A DNA stretch of 64,000 nucleotides from Xestospongia muta (lineage: Eukaryota; Porifera; Demospongiae; Haplosclerida; Petrosiidae), in contig OY848926.1 of the NCBI GenBank assembly GCA_963693285.1, forward strand, positions 191,001 to 255,000, written 5' to 3'. Made by a program: the position numbers and the translations under genes. Shown here piece by piece: positions 13,019-26,800 of the stretch; the first letter of the stretch is position 1, and each line of letters starts with the position of its first letter. The notes below the pieces were generated by a model. It saw nothing but the letters and a program-made list of their open reading frames with translations, had not been told where the DNA came from and searched no databases.

Positions 13019-13294
13019 TAAATCACTCGTTCTTTTTACTAAAAAATTACAATATATTTTTATCATGAATTCATTATTATTATTGCAATGCGCTATTGAT
13101 TTTTAGTACACTTCAAAGTACTGATTTTACTGAGTTAATAGTGGTACTATAAAACAACAGATGGTAAGGTTTGTAGAAGTCTCTAATTCTCTTTGTGTTG
13201 CGGTAGTCGGCCGCCGCATAATTAGCCGCTTTAATTAACACGTAACTTTCTCTTGATGCGTAGATGCAGTACTTTCAAGCTGTACTACGTACAA

Positions 13295-16200
13295 ATGGCT
13301 ATCGTTATATGTTTAATGGTTCTTCTTTCGCTGTTAGGTAAGGTTTAACTTATAAATGTTTCTATTTTCATTTTTTCATTTTTATCAGGAGCTCATGCCC
13401 AATTTATATGCTATGTTGATAATGTATGTTCATCTTCTACTTCTGGTATTACAAATGAAGAACAATGTTGTAGTCAAGTATTAGTACGTTGTACAAGTCC
13501 AGGATGTTTTGTAACATTTCGTGATGGGGGAGTATCTGAACCATGCCGGCATTGCCACAGTAATTTATGTGGTTAGGATTACACATAATTAGTTCCATTT
13601 CTTTGTAGTTATTGGATTTGAATCAGGAACTATATCATTAAATGAATCAGATACTGAATATCAAATACCTGTCAGAGTATCATCATTCTCACCAGTACTT
13701 GGTATAAGTACCTTTAGACTCACATCTACTGTTGTCACTTCAAATGCTTCTTCAGGTAAATTGTATATCTGCAATAATACTTGTCACTATTCCAATATTA
13801 TAGGAATTGATTTTGAACATACTGAACAGACATTTACTTACTCAACTGGTACATTTCCAACTTCCCAAACTCTACGAATAAGAATTAAAAAGGATAACGT
13901 TGCTGGTGAAGGATCAGAGCAGATACATATTCGTCTTGTATCAAATCCAGTAAATGTTATAGGATTACATGGTATTCATGATCTCATCATCAAAATACAA
14001 GATAATGATAGTAAGTTTCTGCCACCAACAACTCTTAGTATCAATTCCATTGACAGAGTTAAAAGTTGGACTCAATAGTTCATTCTTTGAAAATGTTGAA
14101 GGTCAGAATGTTAATGTATTAATTGATAAGGAGATGAGTAATATTCCTGTGTATTTGAAACTAACATCTCTTACTTATGATGCTTATAATATGACAAAAG
14201 CCAGTGAAACAAGTCTTCCTGCACTAGATGATATTACTACTGTACCTTACCCAACTGATCCAGCAGAAAGTATGTATGTCATTATATCATAGAAAGTCTT
14301 CACTCTTTTTATTTTAGATAAAGATTTCAATTCTACAATCATATATTTTAAAATTTCTGGAGACAATACACAACTCACAATACCACTGTTTCTTTTTCAA
14401 GATATGATTAACGAACATAAGGAAGGATTTGTCATTATTCTTGAAGAAGATGATACTCGTAATTTTAATAATCCATTCATAGAGTTCAACACCACTGTGG
14501 CTATTGTTCAGATCAATGATGATGATGGTAACTGTGTCGATATTTGGTATCACATATTATTATTATAACAATTGTCAGATCTTTTCATTGGTTTTCAAGA
14601 CAATCTCTACATAGTGAATGAGACTGCAACAATTCTCTCTATTCCTATTTTAACAGCATTTGGTAATGTCACTGAAAAAGTGAATATTGATGTCATTTTT
14701 CAAGTTAATCCAAACAGTGGTTGGTATTTTATATTTACAAACATGAATTAACAATATGTGTCATCTTTTTAGGCAATGATGTCATATTTTCTCCACCACC
14801 TGGACCAATGTTATTTGATCAGAAAACTTTGATCAATGCATCAATCTTGTCAGACTTTATACTTGAGCGAAATGAAACATTTACACTTCAATTAACTAGT
14901 AATGATGCTAAATTCTTTCCATTTGATTCTACACAAATTCTGATTATTGATAATGAAGGTAAGTCATTGTGATTAACAAGTATCATTAGTACACACTAAC
15001 TCTATTAGTGCTTGAGTTAACATTACATGGACCTGCTACTATTAGGGAAGGCTCTACAGTTGACATATGTGTTAATATAACACAACCAGATAGTATCTCA
15101 TCAGATTTGACAATTCTAGTAATATTGACTATCCAAACTGTTAATGCTATTCACGGTAGGGACTTTTACATAAATATGAATATATTTTTTGTATGTTATT
15201 ACAGCTCCAACTGGTGATTTTGTGCATATTGATCAAATAGTGACAACTCAGAGAACATTAACTTTATCCACAAATCACACTATTGAATGTGAAACTTTTC
15301 TTATCCTAAACGACTCTTTAGCAGAAAGTGACGAGACTTTTCAACTTCAAATCCAAGTTCCATCTAATTCTCAAACTTCATCTTACATTGACAGAACAAT
15401 TTACAATCCTCAACAGTTATCAGTCACAATTAAAGATGATGATAGTTAGTTACTAGTTTTCTAAGCTTTTATATAAACTCTCCCTTTACATTCAGTGGTG
15501 ACTATTGGTTTCATTGACACTCAGTTTATATACAATGAAGATAGTAACACTGTTCATATTGGGTTAGGTGTACTTGATGGAATACTTGGAGACTCTGTTA
15601 CTGTAAGAGTGGAATTTATTGATAATACTGCATTAGGTAATAATGACTTAATGAGGACCTCTTTTATTATTCCATTGGATATTAATAATATATGTATCTT
15701 TACAGGTGGCAGAGACTATTTTGTAACCACACCACAGGACTTTGTTCTCACTAACACTGACTTTATGTACAATGTTTCTGTTAACATTATTGATGACAAC
15801 ATCACTGAACCTATGGAAAATTTTAACATATCTCTTTCCATAATTAATAGTGGTGGTGTGAATATCAAATTAATAAATGAAAATCCTTCTGTATTTATTA
15901 TTGATAATGACCGTAAGTTTTAAGTTGTTTATTGTAACCTTCAACTTATTATCTTTTTATTAGGAGTAATTATTGGTTTATTACAAGATGCTTACAGTGT
16001 CAGTGAAGGTATAGGTTCAGTAACTGTAACTACAGCTGTGATTGATGGACAACTACAGGACACCACACTATTGAACTTCTCTATAATCTCTCAAACTGCA
16101 CTTGAAGGTTTGTGTTGAGTTCCTTCATATGTTATACTATAATAATTTCTTGTATTCAGGTGATGATTATACAATTACTGGAAGTCCATTGTATTTAGCC

Positions 16201-19200
16201 TTCAACAGTTCTCAGACATCAAGGAATGTTGTAATTAATATAAATGATGATAATTTACTTGAAGCTGAAGAATACTTTCTAGTCAAATTACAAGTTGTGT
16301 CATCTGCCGGAGTAGTTATCATAATGCCTTCGATGGCATTTGTAAACATCACTGATAATGATCGTAAGTGTTTATTAAGACAAAGTGTATAATATATTTA
16401 CTTTATGAGCTCTGACCATTTATTTATTATAGGAGCTCAAATTGGATTTACAAGTGTGTCCACTTCAATAGAAGAGGGTTCTATTGTCACTGTTGATATT
16501 GTTGTGCTCAATGGTTCACTAGGTGTAGCTGTATCAGTTCGATTTAACACAGTAGATACTGGCAATGCTACAAGTCAGTGTATTGTTTAATATTTTAATC
16601 AGTTTATTTAAAATAACCTTCAGGTGCTGTGGATTACAAAGATACTACAGAGTTATTATTGTTTAATAGTGACAAAACTAACCATTCTGTGGCTATTGAA
16701 GCATTAACTGACAGTATGTATGAATATGAAGAGATATTTCAGGGGAAACTGACATTGTTAAATGATATTTTTGAAGGAAGATTGTCTATTGTACCTGATG
16801 AGTTACAAGTGACCATCTTAGATCAAACAAGTAAATTTTATAGTTTTGTTCAATGATATGGCATGACCTCCATTACTTCTTACAGATATTAAGATTGGTC
16901 TCACTAATACAAGTGCATCAATACCTGAATCACAGGAAAATATAACTTTAACTGTTTCCTTAGATTTATCAAGTGGAACATTAGCACGAGATGTTACAAT
17001 TCATTATATGACTGAGGATATTACAGCTGAAAGTCAGTTCTTCCGTGTAAACAATATTACTTATATATTGCCATATTACAGGTAGTAAAGATTATATTGC
17101 AATTAGCGGGTCTCTTGTCTTGGATAATCGCACAACTAAAGGCCAAATAACAATACCTATTAAAAATGATGATATTCTAGAAACCTATGAACAATTCCGA
17201 GTGCTTTTGTCAGTAGATCTGCAAAGAATACAGCTACAAGAAAGAGAAACAGTAGTAACAATAATAGATGATGACAGTAAGTAAAATCATTGTATTATTA
17301 CTACAACCTGACATACACTTTTGTATTCCAGCTGTCACTGTAGGAATTGTAGTAGAGAAAAATGTATTTTCAGAGGAGAATCAGAGAGCTGATTTTAATA
17401 TCTCAGTCCTTGCTGGTCAGCTTGAAGCCTCTTTTTCTGTTCTCTACTCCACACAGCCAGGGAGTGCAATAGGTATTCTTAACATACAATATCCTTACAT
17501 CTACCATCTTTTTCAGAAGGGGTAGACTACGAAGGTGTCACTAATCAATCAGTCACATTATCTTCTTCTCAGTCAACTCATAGTTTTCACATTGTTATAA
17601 AGGATGAGACCAATGTTGAAAATGATGAAACATTCACAGTATTTCTTGAATTACCAACAACAATTTCAGCTGAAATAAGACCTCGAATCTCTCTTCAGCC
17701 AAAATCTGTTTTACTGACAATTACTGATGCAGACAGTTAGTTCTTTTAACAATATTTGAATGTATTCATCACATTATAACAGAGGCTGAAATAGGACTCT
17801 ATCCTCTTACAATTTCACAAACAGAGACCAACATCAATGTTCCTATTAGAATCCAACTAATTGGAGGAAAACTAGAGAAAAGTGTTCATGTTCGTATTCA
17901 AACAACAGGTCATGGAAACAATGGACAAATATTAGGTAAAATAAAAATGAACTAAAATATTAACAATGATATACTGTATAGGTAACACTTCAGATTTGAT
18001 ACCAATTGTAGACATGCAATTGACATTCAATAATTCTGTACGAGAGAGAGTTATTGTAGTCTCTCTTGTAAATGATGTGTATGTGGAGATTAATGAACAA
18101 TTTAATATTGAACTCAGTTTAGTTAGTTCTGACAGTGACTTTGAGATCATAAATAGTACAACAATTATCACTATCATTGATGATGACAGTGAGTACCTTG
18201 TAAAAAGGTTGTAGTTACTTAATTTATATCATAGATATTGGATTCCTGTTTGTAAGACTATCTCCAATATCTGAGGAAGCTGCTGTTGTTCCTGTGTGTG
18301 TAAGACCACAACAAAGTCAAAGATTACAACGCTCTGTTGATATCATTTTAAATACAATAGAAGGAACTGCTACAAGTAAGTAATTGCTATGTTACTCCTG
18401 TTATTAATCCTTCTTTATTGACAGAATATGATGATTATGTTCCTTTAATTAATAAAACATTAACTTTTACTCCTGGTGTGGTTGAACAATGTGCTAACAT
18501 TACTTTAATGGGAGATGATGCAGTTGAGGGACAAGAAATGTTTTCTGTCAAAATGACCTCTCCTGTTTCTGCTGTTAATGTAGACAGTGATCTAGTGATT
18601 ACACTCCTAGATAATGATGGTATTAATTACTATTACAATATAATTATTATATTTGATACTTAGCTGTTGAGATTGGAATATTTGGTCCACAAGCACCAGT
18701 TCTAGAGTCACTACCATCAACATCAGTTACAGTAAGAGTGACTGGAAAACTTGAGCAGGAAGTTATTGTACTTGTTTCAACTAAAGATAACACAGCTAAA
18801 GGTATATATTGTGAATTGTATGACTTAAGAGACCATCTTTGTGTATAGAGGGTGAAGACTATTTTAAAGTAATGGAAAATGTGACTCTAAGTGGACAGAT
18901 CTCATCACAATCTCTTAATGTTCGTCTCAGAGAAGATCGCTTAGTTGAAAATAATGAATCATTTATTGTTGAACTACAGCTACCTCAAGCTAATCCTGGT
19001 GTTATGCTTACACCTCAAAATACTGACATAATAATCACAGATAATGACAGTAAGAGCAACCATTTTTGTATGAAAATTGATTAGCATAATCTGAGCATGG
19101 TTAGTGCTCAAAAATAGTTTTCCCACCATTTTATTATTAATTTCATTTTCTTAGACTGAGCATGCTCAAAAGGTCTGAGCATGCTCAGTATTCAAAATTG

Positions 19201-22200
19201 TTTTTTCTGCCATTTCATTATTAATAATTGGTCTTAAACTGAGCATGCTCAGAACATCTCTGAGTATTAAAAGTAGATTCAAAAATTTTCAAAAACACAT
19301 GAACAATTAGGTTTACATATTAATAAAACTACTCTTACTAATTGAGAACACACTAAATTATTTGCCATAGTGTTAACTACAATAGCTATTTCTCTGTTAT
19401 GTGTTATGTCTGTTAAAAATTTAGGAGCGACTGTAGGTTTCATTATAAATTCAACAAGTGTGAATGAGGGTTCACCTCCAGTGGATATATGCTTCAGATT
19501 AAAGGAAGGCTCATTGGAGAGAACTATAACTGTAGCTATATCTTCTACATCTACAGATGCTATTCTAGGTAAATGGATTATTACATTATATTACTATATA
19601 ACAATTGTCTAAAGGTATTGACTATGCAGATCCCAGTGGTTTATTTACATTTAATGCTACTTTTACCAGTGATCATTGTGTTGAATTTACTCCAAATGAT
19701 GATGACAAAGTTGAGAGAGATAAAACTGTGACACTCCATCTCTCAACTAATGATTCTGCTGTAGACATTGATGGTGATCAAGTAGTGGTTACAATTACAG
19801 ATGATGACAGTAAGATAATTTGCTATTATTAGTAAGTGTATTAACATTTACTACCATCAGCAATGGCCTTTCTGTTTGTAAGACTATCTCCAATATCTGA
19901 GGAAGCTGCTGTTGTTCCTGTGTGTGTACGACCACAACAAAGTCAAAGATTGCAACGCTCTGTTGATATCATTTTAAATACAATAGAAGGAACTGCTACA
20001 AGTAAGTAATTGCTATGTTACTCCTGTTATTAATCCTTCTTTATTGACAGAATATGATGATTATGTTCCTTTAATTAATAAAACATTAACTTTTACTCCT
20101 GGTGTGGTTGAACAATGTGCTAACATTACTTTAATGGGAGATGATGCAGTTGAAGGACAAGAAATGTTTTCTGTCAAAATGACCTCTCCTGTTGCTGCTG
20201 TTAATGTAGACAGTGATCTAGTGATTACACTCCTAGATAATGATGGTATTAATTACTATTACAATATAATTATTATATTTGATACTTAGCTGTTGAGATT
20301 GGAATATTTGGTCCACAAGCACCAGTTCTAGAGTCACTACCATCAACATCAGTTACAGTAAGAGTGACTGGAAAACTTGAGCAGGAAGTTATTGTACTTG
20401 TTTCAACTAAAGATAACACAGCTAAAGGTATATATTTTGAATTGTATGACTTAAGAGACCATCTTTGTGTATAGAGGGTGAAGACTATTTTAAAGTAATG
20501 GAAAATGTGACTCTAAGTGGACAGATCTCATCACAATCTCTTAATGTTCGTCTCAGAGAAGATCGCTTAGTTGAAAATAATGAATCATTTATTGTTGAAC
20601 TACAGCTACCTCAAGCTATTGCTGGTGTTATGCTTACACCTCAAACTACTGACATAATAATCACAGATAATGACAGTAAGAGCCTTGATTATGACAGTAC
20701 ATTATTTGCTATCATTCCTTAGGAGCGACTGTAGGTTTCATTATAAATTCAACAAGTGTGAATGAGGGTTCACCTCCAGTGAATATATGCTTCAGATTAA
20801 AGGAAGGCTCATTGGAGAGAACTATAACTGTAGCTATATCTTCTACATCTACAGATGCTATTCTAGGTAAATGCATTATTACATTATATTACTATGTAAT
20901 AATTGTCTAAAGGTATTGACTATGCAGATCCCAGTGGTTTATTTACATTTAATGCTACTTTTACCAGTGATCATTGCATTCAATTTACTCCAAATGATGA
21001 TGACAAAGTTGAGAGAGATAAAACTGTGACACTCCATCTCTCAACTAATGATTCTGCTGTAGACATTGATGGTGATCAAGTAGTGATTACAATTACAGAT
21101 GATGATAGTAAAATGAGCATGTTTTGTGCTTCATCTACTTATATAATATTATCATATTGTAGGAGTGGTGTTTCAGTTTGTAATACCTGCAGATACTTAT
21201 TCTGAAGATGTTGGTGTTGTTGCAGCATGTGTTAGTCTTTTGTTTCCAAATGATACTCAGTCACTAGGGGTGGCTGTGTCTGGTATGGTGACTGCAAACA
21301 ATGTTACTGCTTTAGGTAAATGGTATACAAAGAAATGATTGCTACATAAAATTTCTCTTAGAGCATGAAGACTTTGTTTTACAGACAACAGCTATTTCAT
21401 TTGCTGCTAATTCCCCTCCATTGAGTACATCTTGTGTACTAATTAAAATAATTGATGACGATTTAATTGAGGGACCTGAACAATTTACACTTCATTTATC
21501 TTCAGATGATCCTGCTGTTCAAATCAGTTCAGTATATCAGCCAATGTTTAATACCATCACTGATAATGATCAAATTAGTGGATTTCAATGCATTGTCAAC
21601 TCATCAAGATTTTTAAGTCCATTTCATTTGATTGTTGGTGGTCCCTACACTGACTACTACATTCCTAATTGTGAACATAAGCTGATATCTAGCTGTGATG
21701 TATCATTAAATCTTGATATACGGATTGATTTTATAGATGATTTCTCTTCTGGTCATCTTGTACTGCTCTACAATGGAACCAAAACAACTATTAGAGAAGG
21801 TCCAGTAGTTGATTCTCCTCCACAAACTAGTGGAGTAATAGTTAACAGTAATGACAATGCAGTCGTTGTTTCAATACCAGCTATCGGTCTATCCTTACAA
21901 CACAATGGAACTTTCATTAAAGTGACTGTCATTCATTCTTTACACTTAACTGGATTGTGTGGCAGTTTAAATGGTACATTAATTTTCTCTGATTGCCAAC
22001 GTAAGGCTGATCCATCTGACCCAATGTCTGTTGGTAGATTTATCAATAGTCATATCGTGGAGCCACCTCAGCAGATAGTTCGACCTCAAAGAGAGGAGTG
22101 TGGTAAGTATAAAAAATGAACTTGACAGCACTTATTTTAAACATCATACTTTTAAACTTAGGTCTATTCAAGAATGATACTGTGATAGGGGATCCATTGC

Positions 22201-23097
22201 TAACAGTCCCCATCTATACTGATGTCTCTAATGTCAATCTAACAAAGCCTCTTCAACTTTGTTTTGAGATTCATGGAAAAAGTGACAAATACTTTAATTT
22301 GATTTCAGATGACTGCACTTCAGTTGTGGCCCATTACATGACTCCTAGCAATGCTGATTTCTTAAATGTAATTGATAGCGTGTCTATTTTAGCAGTAGAC
22401 CATCAAAATCAATGTCATGAGATCCAAATCAGTGTAGAAACCTGTTCTACAACATTTGATGGTCATACCATTCAAAAGATGACATCTAGGAAACGAACTG
22501 TTATACAGTCACCATTTGCTTACCAAGGCATTAACATCAGGAGTTATTCATCTCGTGTTCGTGTTAGTGTTCCTAATTGTGCTGATGCTAGCCTCATTAT
22601 GTGGATTATGTGTCAGTCACCTAATGTCACAGATCCACGATCAAGAATGCAATTGGGTACAATCAAGATGATCAAATTTGTTGTAGCCCGAGGATTTAAT
22701 TTACATGAATATTCCCATGGATTGTTAGGTATAATAAATTCACTAACTGATTTCTTTGACAATATTTTTTGTCACAGGTCAATTCTGGAACATTCCACTA
22801 AATGTCACTAAATATAATGGGCCTATAAAAGATGGTGACCCTAATGCTAATTACTATACAATTGCTGTGGCTCATCCTCGTGGTAGTCATCGTCAATTTG
22901 TTGGTCGTCATTATGACTTGTCTTGGAGTAGAGATTTTGAAGATTGCCTCTATGTTGGGAATCGTCAGGGAGGTCCAATCAGGGAGGTAGATTCCCCAAA
23001 TGATCCTGTCATTGAGGGTCATTATACTGATTATATTGTAACTGGGGCTTTCCAGACTATGTTTAAATATTCAGTGTTCAATAGCACATACTGTTAA
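13295..23097 (+). CDS. AF-like protein: Cys-rich N-terminus, 17 Calx-beta, vWD, C-terminal module (gene 4)
   Basis: Predicted secreted AF-like protein, about 2543 residues in 38 exons, all introns phase 1. ATG at 13295 opens a signal peptide (MAIVICLMVLLSLLGAHA). Then come a Cys-rich exon, 17 Calx-beta domains, a vWD-like region fused to the last Calx-beta half (21362-22102) and the C-terminal module. Exons: 13295-13337, 13389-13571, 13609-13755, 13804-14010, 14057-14269, 14318-14527, 14579-14719, 14773-14958, 15009-15155, 15205-15444, 15496-15636, 15706-15912, 15964-16107, 16160-16363, 16433-16573, 16624-16830, 16886-17032, 17082-17276, 17332-17472, 17517-17735, 17783-17935, 17982-18188, 18235-18375, 18425-18619, 18664-18801, 18849-19049, 19425-19568, 19615-19809, 19861-20001, 20051-20245, 20290-20427, 20475-20675, 20723-20866, 20913-21107, 21163-21315, 21362-22102, 22162-22728, 22778-23097. 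Exons 23-28 and 29-34 are a recent duplication. A possible ATTAAA polyadenylation signal is at 23149-23154. The donor at 14720 (GTTGGT) is atypical. Confidence 0.82.
13389..13571 (+). other. Cys-rich N-terminal module of gene 4
   Basis: One 183-nt phase 1-1 exon directly after the signal-peptide exon. The spacing is C-x5-C, then CC, then two isolated Cys and a C-x2-C tail (FICYVDNVC, EEQCCSQ, PCRHCHSNLC). Genes 5 and 6 have a comparable exon in the same place. I do not recognise the fold. Confidence 0.6.
18246..21107 (+). repeat. Tandem duplication of three Calx-beta domains in gene 4
   Basis: Copy 1 (18246-19809) and copy 2 (19872-21107) each hold six exons (three domains) and are nearly identical by eye, introns included. 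The offset is 1626 bp at the first exons but 1298 bp at the last two, because copy 1 carries about 330 bp of extra sequence in intron 19050-19424. The break lies inside exon 19861-20001: its first 11 bases differ from exon 18235-18375, and identity starts at CTGTTTGTAAGA. Confidence 0.85.
19080..19424. repeat. Second GAGCATGCTC-bearing intronic insertion (gene 4)
   Basis: This extra sequence is absent from the duplicate intron (20676-20722). GAGCATGCTC occurs at 19158, 19177 and 19241, with a decayed copy near 19092. About 75 bp are directly repeated (CATTTTATTATTAAT... and CATTTCATTATTAAT..., each leading to TGAGCATGCTCA). The shared palindrome suggests kinship with the element at 6690-7115. 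Confidence 0.6.
22162..23097 (+). other. AF C-terminal module of gene 4
   Basis: Exons 22162-22728 and 22778-23097. Motifs: KNDTVIGDPLLTVPIY, LCFEIHGKSDKYFNLISD, CTSVVAHY and HSHGLLG-type ending (EYSHGLLG), then GQFWNIP, CLYVGNRQGG and VIEGHYTDY, with a C-terminal Cys. About 20 extra residues (KMTSRKRTVIQSPF) interrupt the middle relative to the other copies. Confidence 0.75.
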
Positions 23098-23880
23098 GTA
23101 ATGCTACTTTTAGTTTTAGTATTTCTTTTAGTAATCTTTCTTTCTTTTATTAAAGTCATTGTGGTTTTGTTAGACATCAATTTAGTATCATCCCTAAGTG
23201 TTGTGACACTAACTAGAATCAGCATTTATACCTAGTACACATATATAGACTACACATTTTTTAGCTCAAACACTATTGGTTAGGATAACACCTCCTATGC
23301 AGTTAGAACTTAGACATCTTCCCACACATATACACCAATTTAATGTTTATTTATTCTTACCTGGCCACTGTGGGTTTATGTATGCACTGCCATAATCTTG
23401 CTATTATAAGTTATAGTATGAAAGATTTGTCTTGACTGTTTTTTGACATTTAATCTGAGCATAAAGGTGAATCCAATAAGTCATTTTATTGGAAAGTGTT
23501 TACAAATTTAATAAGAGAAATCCATCTAGTTTCATTTGAATTCTTGTACCATAACCGATTACAACTAATCAACAATTATTAATTAGTTTTAATTTTGTCT
23601 ACTATACATCTCCACCTTCTCAACATCAGAGACTTATTTCTTGTATCTCATAGTAGTGTCTACCATAAAATAACTGTTATGCCAAGTCTTTGCTAGATGT
23701 AGTCATGGAGCCATTATGTATTAATGTTATTAGCTTTAGTTAAGAGACTGTAGTAGGATGTTTTCCTTGACACTACTCCACCCTTTCTCTGTGCCAAACA
23801 TGTTTGTATGAATGGGTGTGGTACAGTTCAGTATATAAAAGGGTCTCTAGTTTCTAATCTTACACAGACACTCACTAAAT
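23098..23880. other. Intergenic region between genes 4 and 5
   Basis: 783 bp with no supportable gene. It probably holds the gene 4 3' UTR and the gene 5 promoter. A GGGTGTGGT box lies at 23814-23822 and a TATA box at 23832-23840. Confidence 0.55.
23832..23840 (+). promoter_or_regulatory. TATA box of gene 5
   Basis: TATATAAAA lies 40 bp upstream of the gene 5 start codon and just downstream of a GGGTGTGGT box. The position fits a core promoter with a very short 5' UTR. Confidence 0.6.
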
Positions 23881-26800
23881 ATGAGGTGGCAGGTAACGTG
23901 GTTACTGCTACTAGCATTAGTGCAGTATGGTAAGAGCAAATTATTTCAAAAATAGGCTGACAATGTTATTTGTTTTACTAGCCTCGTTAATTGATCCAAA
24001 CAATCCTAATGAGTTAGTGAAGTGCTTTCCAAGAACCAGTTGTGATCATTCTCCAATAAAAGGATCTAATGGAGAGATCTATGTACGAGCTGAAGACTGT
24101 TGTAATTATCTAGGAAAGACATTACTAACTCGACCTGGTGGTGAAGCTGGAAACAGGTGCCTACCTTGTTTAAGTAAGAAACTTTATATGTAGACACCAG
24201 TTATCCCTGTTACTCTTCTCTAAGGTGTTACTTTTAAGAACTCCCATGTCACCATTGCTGGTCGCAGTACAAAACATACCATTACTGTTGAATTGAAGGC
24301 AACCAGGCCTTCTCAGCTTCCATCATTACTGTTGGGATTGAAGATCACAGAAACAAACAGAAATCGGTGTAAGTTTTTACATGTTTATATGATGATTCTA
24401 TTACCTTAATTTATCAGCTCTGACAGGAATTCTTGATCTTGAAAATTACCCTCTTCCGACAGCAATTTCTTTTGCTAAGACAGATACAGTGAAGAATATA
24501 ACAGTAAAAATCAAAGATTCAGAAAACAGCATAGGATTAGAAGAAAATGCCAACTATACATTGCGTTTGAGTCTTGTATTTCAACCCATTCTTACAGCAT
24601 TTCATTTTCAGCGCAGAGAGCTCTATCTTTCAATAGTTGACCCAGATGGTAAGTTGTTCATTCACTAAGCATAATGTTATGAATAAATGTGTTTATCTTG
24701 TTATCTGTTGGACATAACCAAGTAGTGTAAGGACACAACATTCCTTATGTAATGTGTCACTAACAAAATGAGTCAACATAATTATAGAACATGACGTGTG
24801 GTGTCTTTATGTAATGATTGTTTGCTTGTAATCTAAGCAAAACAGACAAAGCAATCTGTATATTGTTATATTTATTTATCAAAATGAAGGTTTATGTTGT
24901 GTTTACTCATTTAGCTGTTGCTATAAGTTTCAGTCAAGATCTATATACATTCTCTGAGAATGTAGGAACTGCATCACTTCAACTTATACAATCTGGAGCT
25001 ACTGCTCATCCTTTCTTTGCTATAGTTACATGTGGTATGTCAAAAACATTAGAGTTATTTTATTGATGTTGATTTTCCTGTACTCAGAAAGATTATTTGA
25101 TTCCATAAAGGTCATTTTTCCTGCCTCTAATTCTACTACTTCAAATGCAACCATCTCCTTCAATATTCCAAACAATTCCATTGCATTTGAAGGCTCAATT
25201 AATGATACTTTAAAAATTGAATCAGTGTTTGACGCTCGTGTTTCTATTAAAGCACCAAGCACTTCAATTGTTCAAGTCATTGATGATGATGGTAAGAACA
25301 AAGGTGATGATATCTTGTCATTAAGATTTACTTATGTTTGTAGTTTTATATGCTGGATTTCTACAAAGTAGCTATCAATTTTCTGAAAGTGATGGCACTG
25401 TCACCATCAAGGTTGGTCTTTCAGTTTCCATTGGACGAGTCCTGCGTTTACGAGTATCTGGAGGTTTTTAAACACCCAGTTGGTTATACCTATTATATTG
25501 TATTTACTTATAGGTCCAGTACGTCAATCAGACACTATAGTCACATCAGGCACAGCTGTTGACAAAATTATGGTCTTCCTTCCTTCCAATGATAATGTTG
25601 CTTTAGTAATATTCAATATAATTGATGACAATGTTGGACTTGAAACATTGGAAGCATATCCTCTTTCTCTGTCCATTGTTGGTACAAGAGATGGTATTGT
25701 TTTAGGAAATAGAGCAAGAAGTTACTATTCTACAACTATTATAAGTATTACTGATGATGAAAGTAGGTTCAGTTATCTGTTAACAGCTAATGGCTCATAT
25801 ATTATTATATTTATTTATCAAAATGAAGGTTTATGTTGTGTTTACTCATTTAGCTGTTGCTATAAGTTTCAGTCAAGAGCTATATACATTCTCTGAGAAT
25901 GTAGGAACTGCATCACTTCAACTTATACAATCTGGAGCTACTGCTCATCCTTTCTTTGCTATAGTTACATGTGGTATGTCAAAAACATTAGAGTTATTTT
26001 ATTGATGTTGATTTTCCTGTACTCAGAAAGATTATTTGATTCCATAAAGGTCATTTTTCCTGCCTCTAATTCTACTACTTCAAATGCAACCATCTCCTTC
26101 AATATTCCAAACAATTCCATTGCATTTGAAGGCTCAATTAATGATACTTTAAAAATTGAATCAGTGTCTGACGCTCGTGTTTCTATTAAAGCACCAAGCA
26201 CTTCAATTGTTCAAGTCATTGATGATGATGGTAAGAACAAAGGTGATGATATCTTGTCATTAAGATTTACTTATTTTTGTAGTTTTATATGCTGGATTTC
26301 TACAAAGTAGCTATCAATTTTCTGAAAGTGATGGCACTGTCACCATCAAGGTTGGTCTTTCAGTTTCCATTGGACGAGTCCTGCGTTTACGAGTATCTGG
26401 AGGTTTTTAAACACCCAGTTGGTTATACCTATTATATTGTATTTACTTATAGGTCCAGTACGTCAATCAGACACTATAGTCACATCAGGCACAGCTGTTG
26501 ATGAAATTATAGTGTTCCTTCCTTCCAATGATAATGTTGCTTTAGTAACATTCAATATAATTGATGACAATGTTGGACTTGAAACATTGGAAACATATCC
26601 TCTTTCTCTGTCCATTGTTGGTACAAGTGATGGTATTGTTTTAGGAAATAGAGCAAGAAGTTATTATTCTACAACTATTATAAGTATTACTGATGATGAA
26701 AGTAGGTTCAGTTATCTGTTAACAGCTAATGGCTCATATATTATTATATTTATTTATCAAAATGAAGGTTTATGTTGTGTTTACTCATTTAGCTGTTGCT

